This document shows positions 34,424 to 45,835 of a stretch of DNA of 64,000 nt, in pieces. Origin of the DNA: Mercenaria mercenaria (lineage: Eukaryota > Mollusca > Bivalvia > Venerida > Veneridae); the NCBI RefSeq assembly GCF_021730395.1, contig NC_069368.1, positions 13,534,001 through 13,598,000 of the forward strand, read 5' to 3'. Each line of letters begins with the position of its first letter. Position 1 is the first letter of the stretch. A model generated the notes under the pieces. That model was not told the origin of the DNA. It saw only the letters and a list, made by a program, of their open reading frames with translations, and did not search any database. Position numbers and translations under genes: made by a program.

Positions 34424-35089
34424 AAACGTTTTATTAAAAGAGGTTACGACCCAACTGTTTTGAGACATACCGCATGTTTAGTGTTCAACCCGTTTACAGT
34501 TGGACACTACGCTTCCCTCTTTGATTGTGTCTGACGGAAGAGGGGGAGGACTCTATGATAAGCAGTTTTTAAATACTACCAGGAAAGAACTGTTTTGATA
34601 TCTGTCTTCTGGCCTGTTTCGTCGGGCCCTTAAGGGTATTTCTCTTGTTGCTCTGTCTTCTGAAAAGGCATCGAGTACATACGTTTTTGGTTCTAAAGGT
34701 TTGCTTTTTATATATTTATACACGAGCATTTCTGTGTTTTACATGCCTTGCCTTTTTGTTTCCATTACGTGTTAGAGATTCACCTGGAGGGGATTACTTT
34801 TATTTACACTGTCCCGTATCTTTGGAACATGGTGGGGGGTAAGAGTGAGGTTGGGTGTGCACAATAAACCGGTTTAAGCTCCCCAGTGGTGTTTTTGCCA
34901 CTGACCGTTCCAAGGCGGTGCCCCACTGTGTTCCTTTGTTTGTTCGTTTTGTCCTAATGTGTTGGCTTTGAGTGTGTGCGTGTGTATGTGTTTGTGGTGT
35001 GCGCGTCTGCGTGCTGTAGGTTTCGTTTTGGGGAGGCTGCGTTTTTGGTACGTGGCATTCCCTGTTTGATATTTGTCTTTGTTTTTTTT

Positions 35090-35580
35090 TTCCGTTCAAA
35101 GCGCAGTTTTGAATCTCAGATAATTGCATTTAGTCAAGAATTGTTTGATAACTTTGTAGCTGGTAAATAGATAGACCTAATGTAGATAGACCTAATAGTA
35201 ATGGATTTTAACAAAGCGTTTGACAAAGTTGATCACGATATTTTGGTCTACAAGCTATTTTAATAAGGTATAGACAGGAAAACATACATAATTATATGGA
35301 TTAAAACGAATACATACGGCCACCGATCAGATATACTACCTGTGGTGTAGGGGATATCCCAAGGATCTGTCCTTAGGCCTTGCTTTTTCCTAACGTATCA
35401 AAGACCTGCCAGACTCACTTAAAAGCATTGTGCTCACTGCTACAAGTAGACACCGTCGTTTATATGACTGAAAATTTGTTGAAAAAGACGTTAAACCCGA
35501 ACACACACACACACACACTTAAAAGCAGCGTAAGACTCTTTGCTGATGATACAGTGGAGTCCGTGGAGTTTAACTGGGGA
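35090..35580 (+). mobile_element. LINE reverse-transcriptase fragment (jockey-like), with SINE insertion
   Basis: The protein text is RSFESQIIAFSQELFDNFVA, then DLIVMDFNKAFDKVDHDIL (RT motif A) and, after an inserted retroposon piece, LKSSVRLFADDTV (motif C, FADD). This corresponds to the part of a jockey-like LINE that should precede the fragment at 31738-32010, yet it lies downstream of it. The pieces are therefore from different copies or a rearranged one. It is a decayed remnant. Confidence 0.75.
35427..35516 (+). mobile_element. Retroposon family 2, 5'-truncated copy with 10-bp target duplication
   Basis: The 90-base insertion begins ATTGTGCTCACTGCTACAAG and ends GTTAAACCCG followed by (AC)n. 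It is flanked by ACTTAAAAGC on both sides (35417-35426 and 35517-35526) and interrupts the LINE motif 'LKSS'. Direct repeats plus 5' truncation show it arrived by LINE-type retroposition. Confidence 0.9.
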
Positions 35581-35840
35581 CCATACGCCGGTTTTCGCGG
35601 AATTACACACTAGTGTAGCATTGAAGGTTCCATGTGCACCGCCGTATGAACACATCTGCGGATGTCTCAAAATTGTTTGTTTTACTTAAGCATGTGTAAA
35701 TGTTGGGTTCTGCTGAACCCGCGGCTAGAGGGCGTGGACAGTAGCATGCATTTCCACTACCGTACATGAACAGACTCATTCAAACCGAGCCTGCAACATT
35801 TTTGTTGTTGTTGTGTCGAGCGGCCTGTGGAGTTTCCACT
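35556..35840 (+). repeat. Dispersed repeat 'R', uninterrupted copy
   Basis: It matches 20940-21180 plus 21528-21590 on the other strand. Distinct phrases are GGAATTACACACTAGTGTAG, CCATGTGCACCGCCGTATGA and CGGCTAGAGGGCGTGGACAG. It has no coding capacity. A fragment (CATGAACAGACTCAATCAAA) also follows the SINE at 46.7 kb. Confidence 0.6.
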
Positions 35841-35847
35841 TCTTCTA

Positions 35848-36730
35848 CAGTTGAATATCGTTACCTCGATATCGGTTAGCTCGAAACTCCGGTTAGCACG
35901 ATGTGTTTGAGTCGGTCCCGATTTTTCCCTATTTATCTTAATGTAGTTATTTATCATTACCTCGATATGATTAGCTCGATATTTTGTTTAGCTCGATGAG
36001 ATTTTTCAGTTCCGTCAACTTACCTGTACTGTTTTAACACCTGGTTTCGTCGATATCACAGCTTGTCAAAAAATATCCATGTTATTTGTAAGGTGTGAAA
36101 ATCAACCTATTGTTGTCCGGCGATGTATTGATCATATTCAAGTTAGTTTGTGTCTTTGTTTTGTTTGTTGTTTAATCTTTAATCCAATTTAAATGTCAGG
36201 AAGTTTGCATTTAATTCCCAATAATTAGTGTTATAAAACACCGTGCAAGCATGAAAGCTGCTTTCAAATATAACAACTAATTTGGATGAAATATTTTCTG
36301 TTTGACGAAGTAAAAATCGGCCAGTTAGGATTGAGTAACAATACGCGTATTTGTCGTGTTGGTCGACCTGTGAAGTTTCCACTTTTCTCTATTTTAACTG
36401 GCAAATTTTCGTTATTGAAACACAGTGAAAATGACTACTCAGCAAGGAACGTTACCGTTGCATTCAGACTTGTTTAGGGAAGGAATAAAAATGCTAATGC
36501 TAATTCAGATATTTTATTTGTAAATTTAAATTAAAATCGTATTTACGTTTTATATTATTTCTACCCCCTTTCAAACCCTCAGAAAAAAAAAGCATTGGAT
36601 ATAATGACAATTTAGACGTCCAACACAAGTACAAAGAAGTCCCAGATTGTCGATATTGTTACGTCGAACTTCGGATACGTCGATGCAATTTTTACAGTCC
36701 CTTGAATATCGAGGTAACGGTATTCGACTG
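35848..36730. mobile_element. Tigger/mariner-like MITE with TA target duplication, 883 bp
   Basis: The left end is CAGTTGAATATCGTTACCTC and the right end is the complementary ATCGAGGTAACGGTATTCGA followed by CTG. TA flanks the element on both sides (35846-35847, 36731-36732). Further copies of the terminal phrase (TACCTCGATATGATTAGCTC) lie inside the left end. It encodes no transposase. Terminal sequence and TA duplication point to the Tc1/mariner-pogo-Tigger group. Confidence 0.85.
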
Positions 36731-37349
36731 TATTTTATTATCACAGCAGCGTTGTTTGTGCCATGTGGCGGCCGTAAGTCTCCCCGTACATTCAATTAGG
36801 GCTGTTATATTTCGATCTTCTCTGATCGTTCGGCACGACTTTTATGTTGAGTTATTGGTACTGTTTAGTTTTTCCAGCATGAAAATTTCGGCCTTGGTGG
36901 TTCCAACACAGACACTTGAGGGTCAGAACCTGTTTGGTTGAAACTTCCTACACGCCTTCATGGTTATTAGGCAATGTACAAAGCCAAGTTCCATAACTCT
37001 GACATGAATGTTAACAAAATTATTCCCCTTTTGAAATTAGAAATTGTAACGTTAAGTTTTTGTGTCTCTACATGGAATGTTATTCAGTTATGTCCCTTTA
37101 TGGCCGTTACTGCTTGGTTAGAACTTGTGGTCCAGCTTTATATAACGCATACATTTTTAAAATTAAAGTGTATATAGCAATCCACGTAGACACATCAGTT
37201 TTGATAAACAGAAAACCTGCTTTGTGACATAGGTGAAACAATGCAAATCTACTGTACTTGTTTCCCCTGGAAGGCATGTCTGAATACTTTATATTTTGGC
37301 CAAATAGTTGCCACATTTAAATGCTGTATAAATTTATGCTGTATAAATT

Positions 37350-37620
37350 TGTAAATGGGAGTCCAAAACGATTGCATTTACACCTAGAACAATATTGGTT
37401 TACATGCACATTTGGTCAGTTCTTTACAGCTATTTGCAACTGGTGGATAGTTGTCCAGTACATCTGCCAAGAGTCACCTTGTTTCTCCCATCCTCATTCA
37501 GCAGGATTTTCGACTTCCATTTGGCAAACAAATCCAACCAGCTTGGTATGCAGCAAACTTTGTGTATTTGGCAAGAGTTGCTTGTGTCGGGTCAAGAGCA
37601 TCATATGACGTCTGTTTTCG
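37350..37620 (-). pseudogene. Fragment of multicopy CXC-domain-like ORF, left arm
   Basis: Minus-strand text reads TLAKYTKFAAYQAGWIC and, after a frame change, PPVANSCKELTKCACKP. The first phrase matches the '…HtKRAaYQAGyiWg' box and the second the start of the cysteine-rich (CXC/tesmin-like) box ('CKELIKC.CKkgC') in an abundant invertebrate ORF family of unknown function. That match is from memory. The copy is broken. Confidence 0.45.
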
Positions 37621-38208
37621 GGCGTACATGTCCTGTCTGACGCCTTGAATATCTGCTATAGAATTTGACCTGTCTTACATAAAGCTTTTCACGAACCCCC
37701 TTGTCCTCATTAAAAAGGGGTATTTTTAATGCACAAGAAACTGCACTGGCCAATATACACCTTAGTTCTTAAAGACATCTGTCACTTCCGAACAAACATT
37801 CCAAGTTTGTCACAGTATTTTTATCTTTTCCCCGGAAACCTGACACTACATCAAAACCTGTAAACGCATGAAAAAAAGCAATACCTTTTGCCTTCTCATG
37901 GCCAACTGATTGAATGACATCATGCATGGGAATCCAATTCAAATTTGTTCCCTGTCTGAAGGCTACCCACAGTTGTTTAAGGCCAAGACTTTCAGCTTAG
38001 AAAATGCATGAATAGCTATGAATAGCGGTGGCAACTAAATCTGTGTCTGTAGCTTTACTGGCAAGCTGTTTATGAACCTCCACAACAGCATGCATGCATA
38101 AACACCCGTATATCGAGTTCCTCATGACTGCATGGCGTCAGACCTTCAAGACTGATTTTCCTGATTACATACAGTCTTTTCCTCTTTGGTCAAAATTACA
38201 GTTATTTG

Positions 38209-39080
38209 CACTGGCACCAGACCAGAAAGAAAATGCCTCTGTACATGTTATACTAAACCCCTAGGTATTCTATAAGAACCATGGTCGTGAACGGGAAAAT
38301 ATACTAACCCATTTCAGTTGCGCATTTTATAACTAAAACACGCAGTTCGGTAAATGTGTACTATGGATATTAAACACGCGATAATTTATTGTCCACTGTG
38401 TACCGGTCACATTTCTTCAATACTTCTTGTTTTAGAAAAACAACGCGTAGTTTACAGTTTTTCAACGTTACACAAAAAACTTGCTTGAACTTCCCTGGTG
38501 AAGTTCCGGTCTAGATTACAAAACCATTCTGATTGCCTGATGTGAAAATGTATGTCAATCGTCATTTTACTACACGTGTATGCTAAAATGTGTATATGCA
38601 GGATAAATGTTCAAAATGAATTAAATAAACAGAACAGATGTTTACCAATGTATGATTTCAAATTCAAAATCACATACAAGATGAATTTCATTCATCATTT
38701 TGAGTTTTATAGTATAACTGTGAATATTTTGCATTCTGTTTTTGTTTGTTTACATTTCGCCTAACATGTGCACACTGCTGTGACCTCTAGACCGGATGTT
38801 CAAGCAAGTTTTTTCTGTAACGTTGACGAAAGCATAAAATATGTGGAGCATCTCTGCAATATGGAATATTGAGACAATGTGACTGGTGCACGATGGAAGA
38901 TAAATTATCGCTTGTTAAATATACTAGGTACGCATTCACCGATCTGCGCGTTTTAAGTGAGCAATATACTATTGAAATGGGACAGTGTATTTTCCCGTTC
39001 ATGACCATGGTTCTTATAGAATACCTAGGGGTAGGATATAAAATGTACAGAGGCATTTTCTTTCTGGTCTGGTGCCAGTG
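38209..39080. mobile_element. hAT-type MITE, 872 bp, copy 1
   Basis: The termini are CACTGGCACCAG and CTGGTGCCAGTG, with inverted repeats of about 300 bases. It is flanked by the perfect 8-bp duplication GTTATTTG (38201-38208, 39081-39088). An 8-bp duplication is diagnostic of the hAT group among common DNA transposons. The middle is non-coding. The second copy at 47347-48232 is in the same orientation. Confidence 0.92.
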
Positions 39081-39554
39081 GTTATTTGTGAGTGCATTTC
39101 AACATGTCTGTCGGCCGAAAAATAAAAAAGATCAGTCTTGTTATCATTATCCCCCAAGAAACTGCACCAATTGGGTGGGATTTTCCCGTTGCTAGTAACC
39201 CTCCGTCTAGCGCCTTGACCTCATTTCGTTTTGGTTGTCATCGCCTTTCATGTATTTTCTGAGCTGGAAGGGCTTGGCCTTGAACAGCTGTAGGTAGCCT
39301 TCAAACAGGGAACAAATTTGAATTGGATTCCCATGCATGATGTCATTCAATCAATCGGCCATGTCAATCAGTAGTCAGGTTTCCGGGAAAAGGGTTAAAA
39401 GGCTGTTCGAAGAACTTGTAATATTTGCCGGGAATTGACAGATGTCTTTGAGAACCTAGGAGTATATCGGACAGTGATGACTAATGAGGACAATATGGGT
39501 CTTGAAAAGTTTATCATCTTTATTGTGACAGACTGGCCAAGTTTGCAAAAAACA

Positions 39555-39830
39555 GAGGTCATTCCCCAAACTCAAGCAGCCTTTGCCGACCACTCAAAGC
39601 GTGCTGCATACCAAGCTGGTTGCATATGGGACAGACAGTGTTTTGCCAAATGGAAGTCGAGAATCCTGCTGAATGGAGATGGAAGAAACATGGTGACCTT
39701 TGGCAGATACACTGGACAACAATCCAACAGTTGCAAATAGCTGTAAAGAACTGACCAAATTTGCATGTAAAACAGAATGTTGTGGTAGTTGTAAATCCAA
39801 TGGATTTGGACTCTAGTGTACAGATCTATA
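39555..39830 (+). pseudogene. Fragment of multicopy CXC-domain-like ORF, right arm
   Basis: The frame reads EVIPQTQAAFADHSKRAAYQ, AGCIWDRQC and, in another frame, TVANSCKELTKFACKTECCG followed by SCKSNGF. This is the same region as in the left arm at 37350-37620. The cysteine series (CKEL.K.ACK.ECCGSC) is the start of a CXC-like domain. It is broken and has no start. Confidence 0.5.
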
Positions 39831-40222
39831 AAGCTACGAATGTTACAACTATTTGGCCAAAATATAAAGTCTTGAGACATGCCTTCCAGAGGAATCAAGT
39901 ACGGTAGATCTGCATTGTTTCACCTATGACACAAAGCAGATCTTCTGTTTATCAAAATTGATGTGTCTATGTGGATTGCTACATACACTTAAATTTTAAA
40001 AATGTCTGCCTTATATAAAGTTGGACAGCATGTTCCAATCAAGCAGTGACGACCATAAAGGGACATAATTAAAATATATTCCATGTATAGACACAAAAAC
40101 TTATCGTTACAATTTACAATTTTAAAAGGGGTAATTTGGTTAAAATTCATGTCAGAACATGAAACCTTGCTTTGTACATTGCCTAATGACCATGAAGGCA
40201 TGTGTGAAGCTTCAACCCGATT

Positions 40223-40903
40223 AAAATAGTAGTCTCTGAGAAGAAAAAATAATACGAAGTCTTAACGTTGAAAATTCTAAGTTTAAAAGGGGGGTAATTT
40301 TGTTAAAATGTATGTCAGAGTTATGAAACTTGTCTTGGTACATGTGTAAAGTTCAATCCAATAAACAGAGTAGTTTCTGAGAGAAAAACTTGACATACAA
40401 CCTTAAAGTTGACGTCACCACCGCCGTCATCATTGCCGTCACCGTCGGAAAAGCTACGCCTCAGTCCGCCATCAGTTTTAAAAGTCGCAGTCGAGACAAA
40501 ACTGTCCTTCAACACTCTGAATATGCTATTTGTCTATAACATTAAAATTGATTTAACTAGGAACGTCAGTGTTAATGGCAAATTAGTGCTTTCACATGAA
40601 ACGGCCACCATCTTGAAACAAGACGCCATACTGGACTTTGAAACCAGTCTCTTGTGTATCAAACATAGATTTTGCACACGCAAAGCATCTTAAGAGATAT
40701 TTTTTCTCAAAATTGACAAAAATAAACTCTGTATAGGTCTGTTCAAGTCAAAAATCAACTTCCTGTGGCGGCCATCTTGAAAATTTTGAATTTTCAAAGG
40801 GCTAACGGGCTTTTTTAAAAAAGTAGGCTCAGACGAGTACACATGCCAAATTTCACGCTTGCATCACCAAATGCAGTATTGTTTCAGTTATCTGCCAAGC
40901 TAT
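40223..40903. other. Flank with a second copy of the foldback end motif
   Basis: At 40255-40345 the phrase GTTAAAATGTATGTCAGAGTTATGA repeats, with changes, the terminal motif of the foldback arm (40090-40200). At 40414-40450 there is a short CACC/GCCGTCA-rich stretch. No gene is seen. Confidence 0.35.
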
Positions 40904-41106
40904 AAGAGGATAGTGCTAGGACTGGTCAGCCCGGTGTCAGTATGTGACTGGGTGGGGTATCACGTCACGTATCTACGGCGTGATATTTCAGTGAGACAGC
41001 ACTATAAAGTTGGGCATTGTGTGCTCACTGCTACAAGTAGACACCGTCGTTTATATGACTGAAAAATTGTTGAAAAGACGTTAAACCCGAACACACGCAC
41101 ACGCAC
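40904..41106 (+). mobile_element. Retroposon family 2, full copy with (AC) tail
   Basis: It opens AAGAGGATAGTGCTAGGACT and GGTCAGCCCGGTGTCAGTAT, and ends AAAGACGTTAAACCCGAACA followed by an AC-rich tail. The copy at 46069-46268 has the same limits. The head is not an obvious tRNA, so the origin of the promoter is unclear. The family is non-coding and short (about 200 bases). Confidence 0.8.
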
Positions 41107-43249
41107 TAGAGGCTACATTTGTGGTCCTATCTTTATGAAACTTGGTCAGAATGTTAGTCTTGATGATCTCTAGGTCAAGTTTGAAACTGGGTCATGTGGG
41201 TCAGTAGGCCAGATCAAATGAAAAGCTTGTGAACACTCTTGAGGCCACGTTTTTGACCCAATCTTTATGAAACTTGATTAGAGTGTTTGTCTTGATGATC
41301 TTTAGGTCAGATTTGAAACTGGGTCATGTTGGGTCAAAAACTAGGTCGGTAGGCCCGATCAAAGGAAAAGCTTGTGAACATTATAGAGGGCACATTTGTG
41401 ACCCAATCTTTATGAAACTTGTTCAGACTGTTAGTCTTGATGATATCTAGGTCTTGTTTGAAACTGGGGCATGTTGGGTCAAAAACTTGGTCAGTAGGCA
41501 AGATTAAAGGAAAAGTTTGGGAACACTCCAGAGGCCACATTTGTGACCCAATCTTTATGAAACTTGGTCAGAATTTTAGTCTTGATGATATCTATATCTG
41601 TTTGAAACTGGGGCGTGTTTGGTCAAAAACTAGGTCAGTAGGCCAGATCAAAGGAAAAAAACTTATGAACACTCCAGAGGCAACATGTTTGACCCAATTT
41701 TTATGAAACTTGGTCAGAATGTTTGTCTTGATGATCTCAAGGTCAAGTTTGAAACTGGTGCATGTTGGGTCAAGAACTAGTTCAGTAGGCCAGATCAAAT
41801 AAAAGCTTGTGAACACTCCAGAGGCCACATTTGTGACCCAATGTTTTGGATACTTGGTCGAAATGCTTGTCTTGATGACCTCAAGGTCAAGTTCGAAATT
41901 GGCTTATGTGGGGTCAAAAACTAGGTCAGGCCAGATCAAAGGAAAAGCTTTTGAACACTCTGAAGGTCATATTTGTGACTCAATCTTTATGAAACTTGGT
42001 CAGATTGTTTGTCTGCATGATCTCTAGGTCAAGTTCGAAACTTGGTCATGTTGGGTCAAACACTAGGTCAGATCAAAGGAAAATCCTGTCAACACCCTTA
42101 GAGACCACATTTCAAGTTTAAAAATCATTAGAATTAGTCAGAATGTTTTTCTTGATTATGAATAGGTCAAGTTTGAATCTAGGTCAAGTGGGGTCAAAAA
42201 CTAGGCCACCCAGTCAAATCAAAGGAAAATCTTGTGAACAGTCTAGAAGCCACAGTTGTGACTCATTCTTTATGGAACTTGGTCAGAATGGTAGTCTTGA
42301 TGATCTTTAGGCCATGTTTGAATCTGGATCATGTTGGTCAAAAACTAGGTCAGTAGGCCAGATCAAAGGAAAAGCTTGTGAACACTCTGGAGGCCACAAT
42401 TTTGACTCTATCTTTATGGAATTTTGTGAGAATGTTTGTCTTGATGATTTCTAGGTCAGATTTGAATCTGGGTCATTGGGGTACTAAAACTAGGTCAGTA
42501 GCCAGATAAAAAGAAAACATTGTGAACACTTTAAATGCCACAGTTATGACCTAATATTTATGAAACTTGATCAGAATGTTTGTCTTGATGATTTCTAGGT
42601 CAATACGAAACTGAGTCATGTTGGGTCAAAAACTAGGTCAATAGGCCAGATCAAAGGAAAAGCTTGTGAACACTCTAAAGGCAACAGTTGTGACTCAATA
42701 AATATATATATATTTTTTTTATACCAGATTTATATAGCGCCCTTTTCATGATTAATTTCACGTTCAAAGGCGCTTTACATAGTTCAAATGCAGCCACACA
42801 GGGCGCATAATTCATCCTCTACTGGTACAGACACAGAGCGGTCTGACCAGAGGGACAGAGTGAGACAAAGCCCCCACGACGGAGAGATCAGAAATCAGAT
42901 ACAGGCTTGTCCGGCTAACTTAGCCTAGCTCGTTTCGAATAGACAGCCTGGTTCTTTAACGTGCCCAGTGTATAGCACTGATGGGTTCCTGACCAGTACA
43001 CCTCTAGCTGGGTGGGAAACACTGAAAAGCGTTTCTGAAAATTCCCGAGTAGCTGTCGGGGATCGAACCCCGACCTCAGGATTGGAAGGCCAGTGTGCAA
43101 ACCACTGAGCTATCCGTCCACTTGGTCAGAATGTTTGTCTTGATTATCATTAGGCTGAATTCAAAACTGGGTCATTTGGGGTCAAAATCTAGGTCAGTAG
43201 GCCAGATAAACTCTGGTGAGCAATATAGGGCCATCATGGCCCTCTTTTT
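41107..43249. repeat. ~145-bp tandem array ending in a GGTGAGC...GGCCCTCT terminus
   Basis: About fourteen units share the phrases GAGGCCACATTTGTGACCCA, TTTATGAAACTTGGTCAGAA and AGGTCAGTAGGCCAGATCAA. Starts near 41240, 41386, 41532, 41677 and 41821 give a period of ~145. The array ends at 43212-43249 with GGTGAGCAATATAGGGCCAT and CATGGCCCTCT, the reverse complement of the CAAGAGGGCCATG...GCTCACC terminus at 28175 and 32842. It is therefore a reversed relative of that element family. A SINE interrupts it at 42715-43121. Confidence 0.8.
42715..43121 (-). mobile_element. tRNA-headed SINE (family 3)
   Basis: Minus-strand reading starts GGACGGATAGCTCAGTGGTT (box A) with GGTCGGGGTTCGATCCCCGA (box B), an intact tRNA-like head. 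A ~300-base body follows, ending GCGCTATATAAATCTGG. It interrupts the 145-bp array unit between GTGACTCAATA and CTTGGTCAGAAT. Some array bases at the junction are missing. Confidence 0.85.
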
Positions 43250-44783
43250 CCTAGAACCATTAGACTCTGAAACAACCTACCACATTACGTAAAATCCTGT
43301 GCCACTCTTAACGCGTTCAGGAGTGGCCTAGATTACTGATGTTCTAACCTCAAATAAATGTTTTTATCATCTTTTAACCTTTAACTTAATACAGTATTAC
43401 TGATTTTAATATTGCATATTAATTTATGTTTACAAAAGCGGCTTAAACATCAAAGTGTCGACCAGACAGTTGCCTCTCAGTGATAGTTGTTGTCTGTCGA
43501 AAATAATTATTTTGCTTTTCTCTGCCATTTCTGCCAAAAAATACATTTATGTTATAAAATTACGCCTGTTGTTCAATAAACGTAAAAGCAGTTTACCAGA
43601 AAATGCGATACGGATTTGCTAGACATGTTGTTGGATTAAGCGTGGCTAATGGTACGGGCCCCTTACGGACAATCAATTTATCTACATCTGCATAATTATT
43701 TGTAAATTTCTACAATTTTCCACCGTCTTTACATAAAGTCCTATCACGACCAATTAGCCATGATTGTTGTTTTCAAAGTATTTAGATTTTCGTCACGTGA
43801 CACTGTCTTCGTTGATTTACGGAAATTGACGAAGCCTGGCGGAATAATTATATCTGTTAGGGATCCGCGGGTCGTTAAATTTTTTATGATTTTATATCTA
43901 TTCGTATCTCAACAATATTAGGCCATTCAAGTCAGACTAACGGGTGAATGTGTACATACTACTCTTTTCTACAAAGTTATTTGCTTTCTTTTTACGGTGT
44001 TTTGAACAGGATTATAACTAATGTTTTTCTAAGACAATCAACCATTCAGCTTTGAAGACAAAATTTAGCTTTTTTGTTCAGTGCATAGACTTTATCAGAA
44101 GCATAATATATATTGCTATATACTTAACAATGCCCCATGTGAACCTTTCCTGTAGTATTTCCAAATTGTATGGCTTTTATTATTCCATTGTATCATTCAT
44201 GAGATTTTTTTAACAATGCAATGTAACCTGTGTGTTTACAATGTGTTAAAAATGTCTTAATTTGAATTGAATGTCATTGAATTCCTTATAATGACATTCT
44301 TGGCAGGACCTCGCATTTCATTCAACCTGTTTAATAAATTCAATATGAAAAGACACTCTTTTAACATTTGCTAATTATTTTTTTCCACAGCTTCTCTAAT
44401 CAAAGCACTGACAGCACTGATGTGGGCAGCTGTTGACAGCTTCTGGTAATGGGCATGAACAGTTAGCTTAAGTTTGGTGATTCTAGTTAAACTACTTTTG
44501 ATTAATAAGCATTTTCAACCTTTTTCGCCAAATAAAGGGGTAAAATTCTGCTTTTACTCTGTCAATGGGAATAAAATGATATATTAGCAAAGCACCTGTG
44601 CTTATAGAACATTTTGTGAGGTTTGGTTAATCTTACTCAAAATCCTTTTTGAATTATAAGCATGTTTCAACAAATCAAAGGGAAAACACTGCTTTTACTG
44701 GACAAAGGGGAATAACAGTAAATGTAAGCAAACGTTATGGACTAATTGATAATTATGTGATGTTTGGACAAGCTAGTTTTAAC
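43250..44783. other. AT-rich stretch, nothing recognised
   Basis: No long open frame, terminal repeats or matches to other repeats in the window were found. Confidence 0.4.
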
Positions 44784-45187
44784 AAGAGCTTGTAGAACAC
44801 TTGCATGAAGTAACAGAGAAGAAACAGAACTTATTTGGTCACCGACCACTTGACATTTAACATATTGACCTTAAATTAATAATTTTGTTTCATTTTCCAG
44901 TCTTAAATGACCTCAGTATCAAATGTGATCTTAAACCAAAGCATAATCTAGTTTTCTGGCAAAAAACGTTCTATTGTCAATGTGATCTTGACCTTTGACC
45001 TACTGAATTCAAAATCAGTAGGGGTCATCAACTGGTCACGACAAATCTCCCGATCTCATGATCCTAGGCCTAAGCGTTCTCCAGTTATCATCCGGAAACC
45101 GATTGGTCTACAGACTGACCAACATCCATCAATAACATTTACAATATACCCCTCCTTGAAGGAGAGCAATTAATTTTCAAATTCGGA
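44784..45187. mobile_element. Short relative of the 11.4-14.1-kb element
   Basis: It begins AACAAGAGCTTGTAGAACAC, contains one core-like unit (TGTGATCTTGACCTTTGACC, TCAAAATCAGTAGGGGTCAT, GGCCTAAGCGTTCT) and ends GACCAACATCCATCAATAAC and ATACCCCTCC. It has the ends and a single core unit of the pearl-like element whose other copy has an expanded array. Confidence 0.65.
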
Positions 45188-45284
45188 GATCCCATGTCTC
45201 CCCCAATGCATAATCGTAATAGGCAAGAAATAAAGAGAGGATAGGAGCGAAAGACAAAGAGACACTAATGGTTGGCTGCAATAG

Positions 45285-45835
45285 AGATCATCTACTTGGC
45301 ATGTCCAATCACCCTATGAAGTTTTAAAAGTCTGCGTCAGGTGGTTCTAGAGTAAATCGTTTTCAGTGTTCAGGCCCCTGTGACATTGATTTGAGATCGA
45401 GTGAGCCCAAAATTTACAGGGGTCATCTACCCTGCATGTCCAATCATCCTATGAAGTTTCAACATTACGGGTCAAGTGATTCTCAAGTTATTGATCCAGA
45501 AAGTGTTTTTTTTCCATCTTCAGGCCTCTGGGACATTTCCCTTCAGGCAAGTGACCCCAGAAACATTAAGGGTCATCTACTCTGTAATTAATATCATCGT
45601 GATTGAAGGTTCTGGGTCAAATAATTCTAAAGTAACTGGTTGGAAACTGTTTTCAAAGTTCTGGTTCCTGTGACCTAAACTTTTGATTAAGTGATTCAAA
45701 ATCAATAGGGATCATCTACTCTTCATGTCCAATCATCCTATAAGTTTAAACTTTCTGGGTCAAGTGGTTCTCAAGTTATTGATCAGAAACCGGGTTCCAT
45801 GTTCAGGCCCCTCTGACCTTGACAGGTGGTTTTTT
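45285..45835. repeat. ~143-bp degenerate tandem array
   Basis: Phrases GGTCATCTAC(C/T)CTGCATGTCC, AATCATCCTATGAAGTTT and GGTCAAGTGGTTCTCAAGTT recur at about 45287, 45423, 45571 and 45710. It resembles, but is not identical to, the 145-bp array at 12.9-14 kb. Confidence 0.7.

Larger units (their letters stand above)
32100..35090 (+). mobile_element. RT-bearing retroelement fossil, longest copy, interrupted by another element
   Basis: This is the most complete member of the 17-21-kb cluster. It has an RT-domain fragment (32108-32662), a C-terminal coding stretch (phrase LREGISKPVF), and the shared 3' region ending in TGGCATTCCCTGTTTGATAT plus a T-run near 35090. It is split by the CAAGAGGG element at 32842-34423. 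A Penelope-like element is my best guess from the RT wording and the head-to-tail partial copies at 19.3 kb. It lacks its 5' half and is a broken fossil. Confidence 0.7.
36928..40222. repeat. Large imperfect inverted repeat (foldback) with a MITE in its loop
   Basis: The left arm 36928-37990 and right arm 39271-40222 are diverged reverse complements. Matching phrases include CCTTCATGGTTATTAGGCAA, GGAATCCAATTCAAATTTGT and TTTGCCAAATGGAAGTCGA. The loop (37991-39270) holds the hAT-type MITE 38209-39080. The arms carry fragments of the 3' end of a repeated ORF. The arms are more diverged than those of the 14-kb palindrome. Confidence 0.75.
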
